From Massilia sp. IC2-278 (GTDB lineage: Bacteria > Pseudomonadota > Gammaproteobacteria > Burkholderiales > Burkholderiaceae_D): a stretch of 64,000 bases of DNA. The DNA is taken from positions 124,001 to 188,000 of the forward strand of contig NZ_JAJFES010000002.1 in NCBI RefSeq assembly GCF_020708045.1. Direction: 5' to 3'. Positions 26,953 to 36,063 of the stretch are shown one piece after another. Every line of letters begins with the position of its first letter. Position 1 is the stretch's first letter. Both the position numbers and the translations under genes were made by a program. Below the pieces are notes generated by a model, which did no database searches, was not told the origin of the DNA, and saw only the letters and a program-made list of their open reading frames with translations.

Positions 26953-27100
26953 GCCGGCTCCGGCGTAGATGGCCACAAAATGGCCCGCCGCCGGAGCTAT
27001 TGCATCCAAATTGATTTTGATACAATTGCCGGTGCGTTTGACTCCAAGCCCATCGGGGCGGCGCGTTGCCGTCCCTTTTACTTCACCACGAAAGCGTTCC

Positions 27101-27559
27101 ATGTCTGACGAAAACCTGCAACCAGTATTCCAAATCCAACGCGTCTACCTGAAAGACATGTCGCTGGAGCAACCGAATTCCCCGGCGATCTTCCTCGAGC
27201 AGGAAGCCCCGACCATCGAGGTATCGCTGGACGTTGGCGCGGAAGCCATCGCCGACGGCATCTACGAGTCGACCGTCACCATCACCGTGACCGCCAAGGT
27301 CAAGGACAAGGTCGCTTTCCTGGTCGAAGGCAAGCAAGCCGGCATCTTCGAGGCACGCAACATCCCTGCCGACCAGATGGACCCGCTGCTGGGCATCGGC
27401 TGCCCGAACATCGTTTACCCTTACCTGCGCAGCAACATCGCCGACGTGATCACCCGTGCCGGCTTCCCGCCTGTGCACCTGGCCGAGATCAACTTCGAAG
27501 TGTTCTACCAGCAGCGTCGCCAGGCAATGGCCGAAGCCGCTGCCGCACCGGCAAACTAA
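27101..27559 (+). CDS. secB: protein-export chaperone SecB
   Basis: A 152-residue cytoplasmic tetrameric chaperone that keeps presecretory proteins unfolded and hands them to SecA. The opening [24 protein letters not shown] and the internal [18 protein letters not shown] are near-invariant family segments. The ATG at 27101 gives standard length; the longer open frame upstream is not conserved. A TACAAT hexamer at 27021 with TTGCAT 15 bases before it may be its own promoter, though the spacing is short. Confidence 0.96.
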   Translation: MSDENLQPVFQIQRVYLKDMSLEQPNSPAIFLEQEAPTIEVSLDVGAEAIADGIYESTVTITVTAKVKDKVAFLVEGKQAGIFEARNIPADQMDPLLGIGCPNIVYPYLRSNIADVITRAGFPPVHLAEINFEVFYQQRRQAMAEAAAAPAN

Positions 27560-27681
27560 GCAGTCCAGTAGTAGCGCTGCCGCCCGCACGGGTGGCGGCA
27601 AGATCCTCGACGGGCAGCCGCCATGATGCGGTTGCCCTTCCTGCCATATTGGCGTCTGGTTTTACCACCCGGGGCCCCGCG

Positions 27682-28125
27682 ATGACCCTTTCCCGATCCT
27701 GTGCAAGCGTGCTGCTGATGCTGGCATGCGGTACCGTATCCGCCTTCGAGTTCCGTTCGGTCGGCCAGCCCTCGGTGGTGCTGTACGACACGCCGTCCGC
27801 CAAGGGCGTCAAGCGCTACGTCGCGCCGCGCGGCATGCCGCTCGAAATCGTGGCGCGCTATGGCGACTGGGTCAAGGTGCGCGATGCCGAAGGCGAACTT
27901 TCCTGGACCGAAGCCAGGGGCCTGGTGGCGCAGCGCAATGTCGTCGTCAGGCTTGCGGCGGCCAGGGTACGCGCCTCGCCCGACGACAGCGCGGCGGTCG
28001 TGATGACCGCCGACAAGGGCGTCCTGCTGGAACTGATCGACACGCTGGGCACCGGCTGGGCCCAGGTGCGCCATCGCGACGGCATCGTCGGCTTCGTACG
28101 CATTACCGATGTCTGGGGCAACTGA
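27682..28125 (+). CDS. exported SH3-domain protein
   Basis: A 147-residue protein with a signal peptide (MTLSRSCASVLLMLACGTVSA, about 1-21) and two bacterial SH3 segments (about 28-82, VVLYDTPSAKGVKRYVAPRGMPLEIVARYGDWVKVRDAEGELSW; and 90-147). Periplasmic SH3 domains of this kind often bind peptidoglycan peptides. The ATG at 27682 gives a proper signal peptide, whereas the upstream frame does not. It sits between secB and gpsA, with gpsA starting 10 bases later. Confidence 0.85.
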   Translation: MTLSRSCASVLLMLACGTVSAFEFRSVGQPSVVLYDTPSAKGVKRYVAPRGMPLEIVARYGDWVKVRDAEGELSWTEARGLVAQRNVVVRLAAARVRASPDDSAAVVMTADKGVLLELIDTLGTGWAQVRHRDGIVGFVRITDVWGN

Positions 28126-28134
28126 ACGGATACC

Positions 28135-29166
28135 ATGCAAGAACTCAAGAACATGAACAAGATTACCGTGCTGGGCGCGGGTGCCTGGGGCACCGCGGTC
28201 GCGATCGCCGTGGCCGCGCGCCACGACGTGCTGCTGTGGGGCCGCAACGCCGAACAAATGGCCGCGACCGAGGCTGCGCGCGAGAATACCCATTACCTGC
28301 CGGGCCAGCCGCTGCCCGCTGCGCTGCGCATGACCGCCGATTTCGACGCGGCGCTGGCGCATGTCTGCGATGCCTCGGACGACGACGCGCCGCTGCTGAT
28401 TGCAGCCTGCCCGGTGGCCGGCCTGCGTCCGCTGCTGGAAAGCCTGAAAGGCCGCCGCATTCCAAACGTGGTCTGGCTGTGCAAGGGTTTCGAATACGGC
28501 ACCGGCTTGCTGCCGCACCAGGTGGTGCGCGAAATCCTGGGCGACGGCGTGCCGGGTGCGGCGCTGTCGGGTCCGTCGTTTGCGCAGGAAGTGGCGAAGG
28601 GGCTGCCTTGTGCGCTGACGGTGGCGTCGTCCTCTGCCGAACTGCGCGAGCGCGTGGTCAGTGCGGTGCACGGCGGTAACCTGCGCGTGTATGCCTGCGA
28701 CGATCTGATCGGCGTGGAAGTGGGCGGCGCGGTCAAGAACGTGCTGGCAATTGCCACCGGGACGGCCGACGGGCTGGGCCTGGGGCTGAATGCGCGCGCG
28801 GCGCTGATCACGCGCGGGCTGGCGGAAATTACCCGCCTCGGTGAAGCGCTGGGCGCGCAGGCCGGCACCTTCATGGGGCTGACCGGGATGGGCGACCTGA
28901 TCCTGACGTGCACCGGCGATCTGTCGCGCAACCGGCGCGTGGGCCTGGCGCTGGCCGAGGGCAAGCCGTTGGCGACCATCGTGGCCGAGCTCGGTCATGT
29001 GGCCGAGGGCGTGCCTTGCTCGAAGGCGGTACGCGAACTGGCGGCCAGGCTGGGCGTGGATATGCCGATCACGAATGCGGTGGCGGCGGTGCTGTTCGAT
29101 GGCTACGACGCCAAGGAAATGGCGGCGCAGCTGTTGGCGCGTGATCCGAGGAATGAGTTGGCGTAA
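28135..29166 (+). CDS. gpsA: NAD(P)H-dependent glycerol-3-phosphate dehydrogenase
   Basis: A 343-residue cytoplasmic enzyme making sn-glycerol-3-phosphate for phospholipids. The Rossmann motif GAGAWGTA (about 12-19) lies near the N-terminus. The catalytic Lys is in [17 protein letters not shown], and the C-terminal domain contains [27 protein letters not shown] second ATG at 28153 ([10 protein letters not shown]) gives an equally good start. The location after secB is conserved in proteobacteria. Confidence 0.96.
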   Translation: MQELKNMNKITVLGAGAWGTAVAIAVAARHDVLLWGRNAEQMAATEAARENTHYLPGQPLPAALRMTADFDAALAHVCDASDDDAPLLIAACPVAGLRPLLESLKGRRIPNVVWLCKGFEYGTGLLPHQVVREILGDGVPGAALSGPSFAQEVAKGLPCALTVASSSAELRERVVSAVHGGNLRVYACDDLIGVEVGGAVKNVLAIATGTADGLGLGLNARAALITRGLAEITRLGEALGAQAGTFMGLTGMGDLILTCTGDLSRNRRVGLALAEGKPLATIVAELGHVAEGVPCSKAVRELAARLGVDMPITNAVAAVLFDGYDAKEMAAQLLARDPRNELA

Positions 29167-29521
29167 AGCGCCAGAAAAGCCGCAGCCAGATCGTGGCCTG
29201 CGGCTTCAACCGTTGGCTCGCGGCTGCAACCGTATGGTGGGCACGCTGTGCCCACGCGGAACGTCGATCATTGTTGGGCTAAACGACGGTCCGCGGCGTG
29301 ATCATATCGAAACGTACCGAATGATCATTTTGGAAGCATCGCCATCATGCATATCGCGCGGCATAAAGACGGCCAACACCATGCAGGTATTCGCGTGGGC
29401 ACGGGGTGCCCACCTTACAGTCAACGCCGCAGGCCCAATAGTCGACGCCGCAGGCCCTAATAGTCAACGCCGCATTCTCCAATGGTCGACGCCGCAGGCC
29501 CGAATCAAACCAGGGCTTGAA
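29167..29521. repeat. intergenic repeat region: palindrome pair plus 21-22 bp tandem repeat
   Basis: This 355-base gap between convergent gpsA and the cupin gene holds no supported gene. A 9-bp hairpin (AAGCCGCAG at 29177-29185 / CTGCGGCTT at 29198-29206) follows gpsA without a T-run. A forward dispersed palindrome lies at 29230-29260 and a reverse copy at 29393-29420. Immediately next to the second copy are four tandem units of 21-22 bases (29420-29505), each starting GTCAACGCCGC or GTCGACGCCGC, alternating A/G at position 4. Confidence 0.85.
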
Positions 29522-29896
29522 TCAGCTACCCTGCCCGCGCGGATCGTTTGTCGGGCCACCGGTGCGCACCGGACCCAGCAGGATGGTCATCAAGGCCACC
29601 GCATCCGTGTTCGCACGGATCGCATGCGGTTCGCCGCCCGCCAGATACACCATTTCATTCGGGCGTAGCACGATGGTGCGGCCGTGGGCGTCGAAGGCGA
29701 TCTCGCCTTGCAGGCACAGCAGCGTCATCTCACCCTCGACCCGGTGCTCCGGCATCGGCTTGTCGACCGGCACCACCAGCCGGATCAGTTCCATGTGTTC
29801 GGTCTTCGCCAGCGCGATCGACGTGAAATTGGCGATGTCGTCTTCGCCGCGTTCCAAGGCGATCCGTTCGCCCGATGCTGCGTGTTGCAAGGCCAT
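29522..29896 (-). CDS. cupin domain protein
   Basis: A 124-residue single-domain cupin. The beta-barrel core has MPEHRVEGEMTLLCLQGEIAFDAHGRTIVLRPNEMVYLAGGEPHAI, where the two cupin motifs give His/Glu/His metal-ligand candidates. No partner domain shows a substrate. Stand-alone cupins of this size are often small-molecule sensors or isomerases; function is unknown. It lies 12 bases after the DUF2461 gene in the same direction and is probably co-transcribed. Confidence 0.82.
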   Translation of the reverse strand: MALQHAASGERIALERGEDDIANFTSIALAKTEHMELIRLVVPVDKPMPEHRVEGEMTLLCLQGEIAFDAHGRTIVLRPNEMVYLAGGEPHAIRANTDAVALMTILLGPVRTGGPTNDPRGQGS

Positions 29897-29908
29897 GTCG
29901 CCTCCTTT

Positions 29909-30595
29909 CTACTCTTCGTTGGTATAAGGCACGCCGCGCAGCCAGGTGACGAGCGCAAACGCATCCTCGAATCCGCGCGCCAGCTGCGGCACCAGCTCGT
30001 CCGGCTTGTTCAGGGCCAGCGGCACCTCGGTCCAGGCAAAAAAGCTCTTCAGCTTGATGTACTCGATGTGCTCGTGGCTGGCATCGAAGCTTTTCGGCGG
30101 CCGCTGCAGCCGGTCTTCCTCGAGCAGGCTGCGGTAGGTCGCGCGCAGGTGTTTATTCTTTAATATTTTCGCAAATCCTGTCGCATCGTTGACGATGTGC
30201 TCGCGGATCGCTTTTAGCCGCGGGCTCGGCGGCAGGTATTCGCCGGCGCCGAAGCCCAGCGTGCCGTCGCCCTCGATCTGGAAATAATAGGTAGGACCGG
30301 CGCCGGCGCTCGGACGGCGCTTGTCGTTCGGTGCGATGCCGGCCGAAAAACGCGTTTTATACGGCGTCTTGTCGTTGGAAAAACGGATGTCGCGGTTGAT
30401 GCGGAACATCGCCTTCTTCGGGTCGCAAGCGGCCACCTGGCGGTCGAATTTCGCGAGTTCACGGATCAGTTCGCTGACCACGGCATGGAACTCTTCGCGC
30501 AGGATGTCGTAGCGCGGTTTGTTCATGATGAACCAGGGGCGGCTGTTGTTCTCTTTGAGTTCGGTGAGGTATTGGGTCAGGTCCCGCAGGTGCAT
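29909..30595 (-). CDS. DUF2461 family protein
   Basis: A 228-residue protein of the DUF2461 (TIGR02453) family, function unknown. Diagnostic segments are LKENNSRPWFIMNKPRYD (about 13-30), FRINRDIRFSNDKTPYKTRFSAGI (about 64-87) and YYFQIEGDGTLGFGAGEYLP. There is no signal peptide or membrane segment, so it is cytoplasmic. It lies between the DegS-like protease and the cupin on the minus strand; no functional link is evident. Confidence 0.88.
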   Translation of the reverse strand: MHLRDLTQYLTELKENNSRPWFIMNKPRYDILREEFHAVVSELIRELAKFDRQVAACDPKKAMFRINRDIRFSNDKTPYKTRFSAGIAPNDKRRPSAGAGPTYYFQIEGDGTLGFGAGEYLPPSPRLKAIREHIVNDATGFAKILKNKHLRATYRSLLEEDRLQRPPKSFDASHEHIEYIKLKSFFAWTEVPLALNKPDELVPQLARGFEDAFALVTWLRGVPYTNEE

Positions 30596-30615
30596 GGAAA
30601 GTCCGGAAAAGTAAT

Positions 30616-31803
30616 TTATTGGCGCTGGCGCGGGCGTTTGCCGACGGTCACGTCGACCGTGGATTCGCGGTTCTCGCGCATCAGCTTGAGTTTGGCCTTG
30701 GCACCGGGTTCGAGCTGGGCCACCAGGTTCAGCATGTCGCCGGTGTTCGCCACCGGCTTGCCTTCGACCGCCAGCAAAATGTCGCCGGGGCGCACGCCGG
30801 CACGGTCGGCCGGGCCGTTGCGCACCACGCCGGCGATGATCGCCCCGCTCTGGCGCCCGAGGCCGAAGCTGGTGGCCAGTTCCGGCGTGATGTCCTGGGA
30901 TTCGATGCCGATCCAGCCGCGCACGACTTGCCCGTGCTTGATGATCGACTCCAGCACCGTGCGCGCCGTCGAGACGGGAATGGCGAAGCCGATGCCGATC
31001 GAGCCGCCGGTCTGGGAATAGATGGCCGAATTAATGCCGAGCAGATTGCCGTGGGTATCGACCAGCGCCCCACCCGAGTTGCCGAAGTTAATGGCAGCGT
31101 CGGTCTGGATAAAGTTCTCGAAATGGTTGATGTGCAAATTATTGCGTCCCACGGCCGAGATGATGCCCATGGTAACGGTCTGACCGACACCGAAGGGATT
31201 GCCGATGGCCAGCACCACGTCGCCGACGCGCGCGTCATCGGGCTGGCCCAGCACCATCACCGGCAGATTGCCTTCCTTGATGCGGATCACGGCGAGGTCG
31301 GTCTCGGGGTCGGTACCGACGATCTTGGCCGCGGCCTTGCGCCCGTCAGCCAGGCCGACTTCGATGGCATCCGCCCCTTCGACCACGTGGTTGTTGGTAA
31401 CGATATAGCCTTCGCCGCTGACGATCACGCCCGAGCCGAGGCTGGCCAGCTGTTCCTGGGGCGGCAGGCGGTCGCCGAAGAAGCGGCGGAAGAAAGGGTC
31501 TTTCAGGATGGGATGGGCTTCGCGCGAGGCTTTGCTCGTGAGGATGTTCACCACGGCAGGCATGGCGCGCCCGGCCGCCTCGCGGTAACTGCCTGAAGCC
31601 GGCACGGCCGGCGCCTGCAGCACCGGCACCGTTTTTGCGCCGGGGCCGACCGGCACCTGCATCGGCGCCGCGCGGCCCAGCCAGTCGGGGCGGAATACGG
31701 AGAGGACGAAATAGATCGCCAGCACGATCGTCACCGCCTGGGCGAACAGCAGCCACAGGCGTCGCGCCGTGCCCGGGGTGGTCGTGGTGGTGAGGTCTTT
31801 CAC
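30616..31803 (-). CDS. membrane-anchored DegS-like trypsin/PDZ serine protease
   Basis: A 395-residue periplasmic serine protease with one N-terminal membrane helix (LLFAQAVTIVLAIYFVLSVF), a trypsin-like domain and a single PDZ domain (about residues 290-385). The triad is visible: His in TNNHVVEGA, Asp in ETDLAVIRI, Ser in GNSGGALV. An anchor with one PDZ matches DegS-type sensors of envelope stress rather than soluble two-PDZ DegP. The start is uncertain: GTG at 31803, ten bases after the mscL stop, is preferred, but the frame stays open to GTG 31869 inside mscL. No rseA/rpoE genes are nearby. Confidence 0.88.
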   Translation of the reverse strand: MKDLTTTTTPGTARRLWLLFAQAVTIVLAIYFVLSVFRPDWLGRAAPMQVPVGPGAKTVPVLQAPAVPASGSYREAAGRAMPAVVNILTSKASREAHPILKDPFFRRFFGDRLPPQEQLASLGSGVIVSGEGYIVTNNHVVEGADAIEVGLADGRKAAAKIVGTDPETDLAVIRIKEGNLPVMVLGQPDDARVGDVVLAIGNPFGVGQTVTMGIISAVGRNNLHINHFENFIQTDAAINFGNSGGALVDTHGNLLGINSAIYSQTGGSIGIGFAIPVSTARTVLESIIKHGQVVRGWIGIESQDITPELATSFGLGRQSGAIIAGVVRNGPADRAGVRPGDILLAVEGKPVANTGDMLNLVAQLEPGAKAKLKLMRENRESTVDVTVGKRPRQRQ

Positions 31804-31813
31804 TGGGCGAGCG

Positions 31814-32263
31814 TCAGTTATCGGGTTTGTTCGGCAGGGCATCCCGGCGCAGGGAATCCCGGATTTCACGCAGCAGCAGGATGTCTTCGGGCGTGCTCGG
31901 GGCCTTGGCCGCTTCTTCGGGCACGATGCGCTGGCGTAAACGATTCATCAGGCGCACCATCTGGAAAATGATGAATGCGAGGATGATGAAATTCAGGAGA
32001 ATCGTGAGGAAATTGCCGTAAGCGATAACGGCGCCGGCCTTTTTTGCTTCCGCCAGCGTCAATGCCGTGCTCTGGTGATTCAGTGGAATGTAGTAATTCG
32101 CGAAATCGAGTCCGCCAAATAACTTACCGATGGGCGGCATGATGACGTCCTGCACCAGCGAATCGACGATGCGGCCGAAGGCGCCGCCGATGATCACGCC
32201 GACGGCCAGGTCGACCACATTGCCACGCATGGCAAACTTCTTGAACTCTTCCATCATCGCCAT
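31814..32263 (-). CDS. mscL: large-conductance mechanosensitive channel MscL
   Basis: A 149-residue inner-membrane channel that opens under hypo-osmotic shock. The N-terminal amphipathic helix [34 protein letters not shown] and first membrane helix, the periplasmic loop and the second helix ([25 protein letters not shown]) are canonical. The ATG at 32263 has GGGAG six bases upstream. It lies divergent from petA. Confidence 0.96.
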   Translation of the reverse strand: MAMMEEFKKFAMRGNVVDLAVGVIIGGAFGRIVDSLVQDVIMPPIGKLFGGLDFANYYIPLNHQSTALTLAEAKKAGAVIAYGNFLTILLNFIILAFIIFQMVRLMNRLRQRIVPEEAAKAPSTPEDILLLREIRDSLRRDALPNKPDN

Positions 32264-32449
32264 TTCGGACTCCCGGTTTTTTTTTGAAAAAGCTGTTGGG
32301 ATGATACCGCAAGGGCTTCGATGCCGTTCGCACGCCCGGGTTCCACCGCTTCTCACGCGAAACGCATATTCGTGCAGTGCAGCATGGACAAATCGTCCAC
32401 CACACCCCTGTTTGCAATATTTTTTCTCCAATAAAGATTGCCATTCACA

Positions 32450-32455
32450 TATAAT
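32450..32455 (+). promoter_or_regulatory. -10 element upstream of petABC
   Basis: A perfect TATAAT in an AT-rich stretch, 64 bases before the petA ATG, is the best candidate for the bc1 operon promoter. No good -35 hexamer is seen at the standard distance. Confidence 0.45.
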
Positions 32456-32518
32456 TTTGTGTTGCTGCAAGCTCTTTATTGATTCTAAAGTTTCGTAATT
32501 TCACGGAGTGGGGTTGGT

Positions 32519-33133
32519 ATGAGTAATGATAAGCAGGTCGATTCAAGCCGGCGTAACTTGCTGGTCGCGACGTGTGCGGCGGGCGGCGTCGTCGGCGTTG
32601 CCACGGCAGGCGCCCTGGTCAGCACGTTCCAGCCATCCGAGCGCGCCAAGGCGGCCGGCGCTCCGGTCGAAGTGGATATTTCCGACGTCAAGCCGGGCGA
32701 AATGAAAGTCGTGGAATGGCGCGGCAAGCCGGTGTGGATCTTGCGCCGTACGCCGGAAATGATGGCCAGCCTCCCCAAGAACGACGCGCAACTCGCCGAC
32801 CCGAACTCCGAAAAAATCTACCAGCTCGACATGCCGGAGTACGCGAAGAACGAATTCCGCGCCCGCTCCGAGCACAAGGAAGTCCTGGTGACCGTGGGCA
32901 TCTGCTCGCACCTGGGCTGCTCGCCCTCCTCGCGCTTTGCCGAAGGCCCCCAGCCGAATTTGCCGGATAACTGGCATGGCGGCTTCCTTTGCCCCTGCCA
33001 CGGTTCGACCTTTGACCTGGCCGGCCGCGTATTCCAGAACAAGCCCGCCCCGACGAATATGGATGTTCCTCCGTACATGTACCTGTCGGATAACCGCATC
33101 GTGATCGGCAAAGACGAAAAAGGGGAGGCATAA
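32519..33133 (+). CDS. petA: ubiquinol-cytochrome c reductase iron-sulfur subunit (Rieske)
   Basis: A 204-residue Rieske protein of the cytochrome bc1 complex. An N-terminal twin-arginine motif (SSRRNLLVA, R11-R12) and membrane anchor (about 14-36) indicate Tat export. The 2Fe-2S cluster ligands are C129 and H131 (CSHLGC) and C158 and H161 (CPCHGS), with C134 and C160 as the stabilising disulfide. It passes electrons from ubiquinol to cytochrome c1. First gene of petABC; petB starts one base after its stop. Confidence 0.97.
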   Translation: MSNDKQVDSSRRNLLVATCAAGGVVGVATAGALVSTFQPSERAKAAGAPVEVDISDVKPGEMKVVEWRGKPVWILRRTPEMMASLPKNDAQLADPNSEKIYQLDMPEYAKNEFRARSEHKEVLVTVGICSHLGCSPSSRFAEGPQPNLPDNWHGGFLCPCHGSTFDLAGRVFQNKPAPTNMDVPPYMYLSDNRIVIGKDEKGEA

Positions 33134-33134
33134 C

Positions 33135-34550
33135 ATGGGCGGCCCGTTCAAGGAAACCAAACTGCCGGCCACCGCGCCGGTCGGCCACAAGGCGCTGGCC
33201 TGGGTCGACGACCGCTTCCCGCTGTCGAAACTCTGGAACGACCAGTGGGGCAAATACTACGCCCCGAAGAACTTCAATATCTGGTATTTGTTCGGTTCGC
33301 TGGCCATGCTCATTTTGGTCATGCAGATCATTACCGGCATCTTCCTGACCATGCACTACAAGCCGGACGCCAACCTGGCCTTCGGCAGCGTCGAATACAT
33401 CATGCGTGAAGTGCCGTGGGGCTGGCTGGTGCGCTACATGCACTCGACCGGCGCCTCGATGTTCTTCATCGTCGTCTACCTGCATATGACCCGCGGGCTG
33501 ATCTACGGTTCCTACCGCAAGCCGCGCGAGTTGATCTGGCTCTTCGGTTTCGCGATTTTCCTATGCCTGATGGCCGAAGCCTTCTTCGGCTACCTGCTGC
33601 CATGGGGACAGATGTCGTACTGGGGCGCCCAGGTGATCGTGAACCTGTTCGGTGCGATTCCCGTCATCGGCCCGGACCTGTCGCTCTGGATCCGCGGCGA
33701 CTACGTGGTGTCGGATGCAACCCTGAACCGCTTCTTCGCCTTCCACGTCATCGCCCTGCCGCTGGTGCTGCTGGGCCTGGTGGCGGCCCACCTGATCGCG
33801 CTGCACGAAGTCGGCTCCTCGAACCCAGACGGCATCGAGGTCAAGGACAACATCGGCCCGGACGGCCATCCGGTGGACGCGATTCCGTCGCACCCCTACT
33901 ATTCGACGAAGGACTTCTTCGGCGTCTCGGTATTCCTGCTGATTTTCTCGGCAATCGTGTTCTTCGCGCCTGAGATGGGCGGCTACTTCCTGGAGTACAA
34001 CAACTTCATCCCGGCCGATTCGATGAAGACCCCGGCGCACATCGCGCCGACCTGGTACTTCACCCCGTTCTACTCGGTACTGCGCGCCACCACGGCCGAC
34101 TTCATGTACGTGCTGATGGGCGCCATCGCCCTGTACGTGATCTTCATCTGGCTGAAGTCGCGCCTGGCTTTCCGCACCAAGGTCATCGTGGCCGCGATTG
34201 CCCTGCTGCTCATCATCGGCATGCTGCCGCAGGTGCTGGAAGCGAAATTCTGGGGTGTGGTGCTGTTCGGTTCCTCGGTGGTGATCATTGCCCTGCTGCC
34301 GTGGCTGGACCATTCGCCGGTGAAGTCGATCCGCTACCGTCCGGACTGGCACAAATGGGTGTATGCGCTGTTCGGTATCTCGTTCGTGGCGCTCGGCTAC
34401 CTGGGCACCCAGCTGCCGACCCCGGCGTACACCATCATTTCGCAGGTGTGCACCCTGCTGTACTTCAGCTTCTTCCTCCTGATGCCATGGTGGAGCGCCG
34501 CCGGCCGGTTCAAGCCGGTGCCGACGCGCCTGACCTTCACGCCGCACTGA
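33135..34550 (+). CDS. petB: ubiquinol-cytochrome c reductase cytochrome b
   Basis: A 471-residue polytopic subunit holding the two b hemes and the Qo and Qi sites. Heme-binding His pairs lie in the second and fourth helices (MHSTGASMFFIVVYLHM and FFAFHVIALPLVLLGLVAAHLIALH). The Qo loop is PDW/PEW-like in MKTPAHIAPTWYF. About nine to ten membrane helices are evident, including extra C-terminal ones usual in betaproteobacteria. Operon with petA and petC. Confidence 0.97.
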   Translation: MGGPFKETKLPATAPVGHKALAWVDDRFPLSKLWNDQWGKYYAPKNFNIWYLFGSLAMLILVMQIITGIFLTMHYKPDANLAFGSVEYIMREVPWGWLVRYMHSTGASMFFIVVYLHMTRGLIYGSYRKPRELIWLFGFAIFLCLMAEAFFGYLLPWGQMSYWGAQVIVNLFGAIPVIGPDLSLWIRGDYVVSDATLNRFFAFHVIALPLVLLGLVAAHLIALHEVGSSNPDGIEVKDNIGPDGHPVDAIPSHPYYSTKDFFGVSVFLLIFSAIVFFAPEMGGYFLEYNNFIPADSMKTPAHIAPTWYFTPFYSVLRATTADFMYVLMGAIALYVIFIWLKSRLAFRTKVIVAAIALLLIIGMLPQVLEAKFWGVVLFGSSVVIIALLPWLDHSPVKSIRYRPDWHKWVYALFGISFVALGYLGTQLPTPAYTIISQVCTLLYFSFFLLMPWWSAAGRFKPVPTRLTFTPH

Positions 34551-34573
34551 TTGCCACCGGATAAAGGACAACC

Positions 34574-35335
34574 ATGAACTTCACGAAGAAACTGATCGCG
34601 GTCCTGGCCCTGGTGCCGGGGCTGGTTTTCGCGGCCGAGGGCGGCTTCCCGCTCGACCGCGCACCGGAACGCAGCGACATGGCCTCGCTGCAAAACGGCG
34701 CCAAATTGTTCGTCAACTATTGCCTGAACTGCCACTCGGCGAACGCCATGCGCTACAACCGCCTGCGCGACCTGGGCCTGTCGGACGACCAGATCCGCAA
34801 CAATCTGTTGTTCTCAGCCGACAAAGTCGGCGAGATGATGACGACGGCCATGCGCCCGGCCGATGCCAAGGCCTGGTTCGGCGCGGTGCCGCCGGATTTG
34901 TCGGTAATCGCGCGTGCCAAGGCCTCGCCGGCCGGCAGCGGCGCCGACTACCTGTACACCTACCTGCGCACCTTCTACAAGGACGACGCCCGCCCGACCG
35001 GCTGGAACAACATGGTGGTGCCGAACGTGGCCATGCCGCACGCGATGTGGCAGCTGCAGGGCATCCGCACGCCGAAAATGGAGGAGGCGCCGGATCCGCA
35101 CGAGGCGGGCAAGACCGTGCACCGGTTCGCTGGCTGGAACCAGGTAGCGCCCGGCACCATGAGTGCTACCGAGTTCGACACCGCGACGGCTGACCTGGTT
35201 GCATACCTGAACTGGATGGCTGAGCCAGCGCAAGGAACCCGCAAGAAACTGGGTGTTATCGTGCTGATTTTTCTGTCGATTTTCGCGTTCCTGGCCTGGC
35301 GTTTGAACGAGTCGTACTGGAAAGATGTGAAGTAA
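34574..35335 (+). CDS. petC: ubiquinol-cytochrome c reductase cytochrome c1
   Basis: A 253-residue membrane-anchored cytochrome c1. A signal peptide (about 1-20), heme-attachment motif CLNCH (C50, C53, H54), axial Met probably in the NVAMPHAMWQL region and a C-terminal anchor helix (LGVIVLIFLSIFAFLAWRL) are visible. It accepts electrons from the Rieske protein. It ends the petABC operon; a terminator-like hairpin follows. Confidence 0.96.
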   Translation: MNFTKKLIAVLALVPGLVFAAEGGFPLDRAPERSDMASLQNGAKLFVNYCLNCHSANAMRYNRLRDLGLSDDQIRNNLLFSADKVGEMMTTAMRPADAKAWFGAVPPDLSVIARAKASPAGSGADYLYTYLRTFYKDDARPTGWNNMVVPNVAMPHAMWQLQGIRTPKMEEAPDPHEAGKTVHRFAGWNQVAPGTMSATEFDTATADLVAYLNWMAEPAQGTRKKLGVIVLIFLSIFAFLAWRLNESYWKDVK

Positions 35336-35345
35336 ATTCGTTTTC

Positions 35346-35381
35346 ATTGCCCGCTTGGCTATAATACGGGCAATCATTTTT
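35346..35381 (+). terminator. terminator-like hairpin of petABC overlapping the sspA -10 element
   Basis: A perfect 8-bp stem ATTGCCCG (35346-35353) / CGGGCAAT (35367-35374) with a 13-base loop is followed by CATTTTTC. The loop contains a perfect TATAAT (35360-35365), which is also the best -10 element for sspA, 70 bases before its start. The stem is moderately GC-rich and the T-run starts two bases after it, so termination is probably partial. Confidence 0.65.
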
Positions 35382-35434
35382 CGGGGTGAGTCGCTCGGCG
35401 CTTCACCCCTTTGTGTCTTAAGGAACGACAAACC

Positions 35435-36046
35435 ATGATGGTTCTCTACTCCGGCACCACGTGCCCGTTCTCCCAACGCTGCCGCCTGGTCCTGTTCGAA
35501 AAGGGCATGGACTTCGAGGTGCGCGACGTCGACCTGTTCAACAAACCGGAAGACATTTCGACGATGAACCCGTACGGCCAGGTTCCGATTCTGGTCGAGC
35601 GCGAACTGATTCTGTACGAATCGAACATCATCAATGAGTACATCGACGAGCGCTTCCCGCATCCGCAGCTGATGCCGGCCGACCCGCTGATGCGCGCCCG
35701 TGCCCGCCTGATGCTGTTCAACTTCGAGAAAGAGCTGTTCGTCCACGTGCACGTCCTGGAAAGCGACCGCAACAAGACGAACGAAAAGGCCCACGACAAG
35801 GCCCGCGCCGAAATCCGCGACCGCCTGACCACGCTGGCCCCGCTGTTCCTGAAGAACAAGTACATGCTGGGCGACGAGTTCTCGATGCTCGACGTGGCGA
35901 TCGCACCGCTGCTGTGGCGTTTGGACCACTACGGCATCGAACTGTCGAAGACCGCGGCCCCGCTGATGAAGTACGCCGAGCGCATCTTCTCGCGCCCTGC
36001 CTACATCGAAGCGCTGACGCCTTCGGAAAAGGTGATGCGCCGTTGA
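35435..36046 (+). CDS. sspA: stringent starvation protein A (GST-like)
   Basis: A 203-residue protein with a glutathione S-transferase fold, associated with RNA polymerase during starvation. The N-terminal thioredoxin-like domain (MMVLYSGTTCPFSQRCRLVLFEKGM) and C-terminal helical domain are typical of SspA, with YESNIINEYIDERFPHP and PVPIL-like GQVPILVE. The ATG at 35435 follows AAGGA at 35420-35424; the upstream TTG/ATG frame is leader. sspB follows, as in most beta- and gammaproteobacteria. Confidence 0.93.
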   Translation: MMVLYSGTTCPFSQRCRLVLFEKGMDFEVRDVDLFNKPEDISTMNPYGQVPILVERELILYESNIINEYIDERFPHPQLMPADPLMRARARLMLFNFEKELFVHVHVLESDRNKTNEKAHDKARAEIRDRLTTLAPLFLKNKYMLGDEFSMLDVAIAPLLWRLDHYGIELSKTAAPLMKYAERIFSRPAYIEALTPSEKVMRR

Positions 36047-36063
36047 TAGATGGGTAAAAGTTA

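Noticed and set aside
29177-29206. Intrinsic terminator of gpsA
   Set aside because: The 9-bp stem lacks a T-run; at most it is a Rho-linked or processing hairpin.
31804-31869. N-terminal extension of the DegS-like protease starting inside mscL
   Set aside because: The extra 22 residues are not family-like and overlap the mscL 3' end; GTG at 31803 follows the mscL stop directly.
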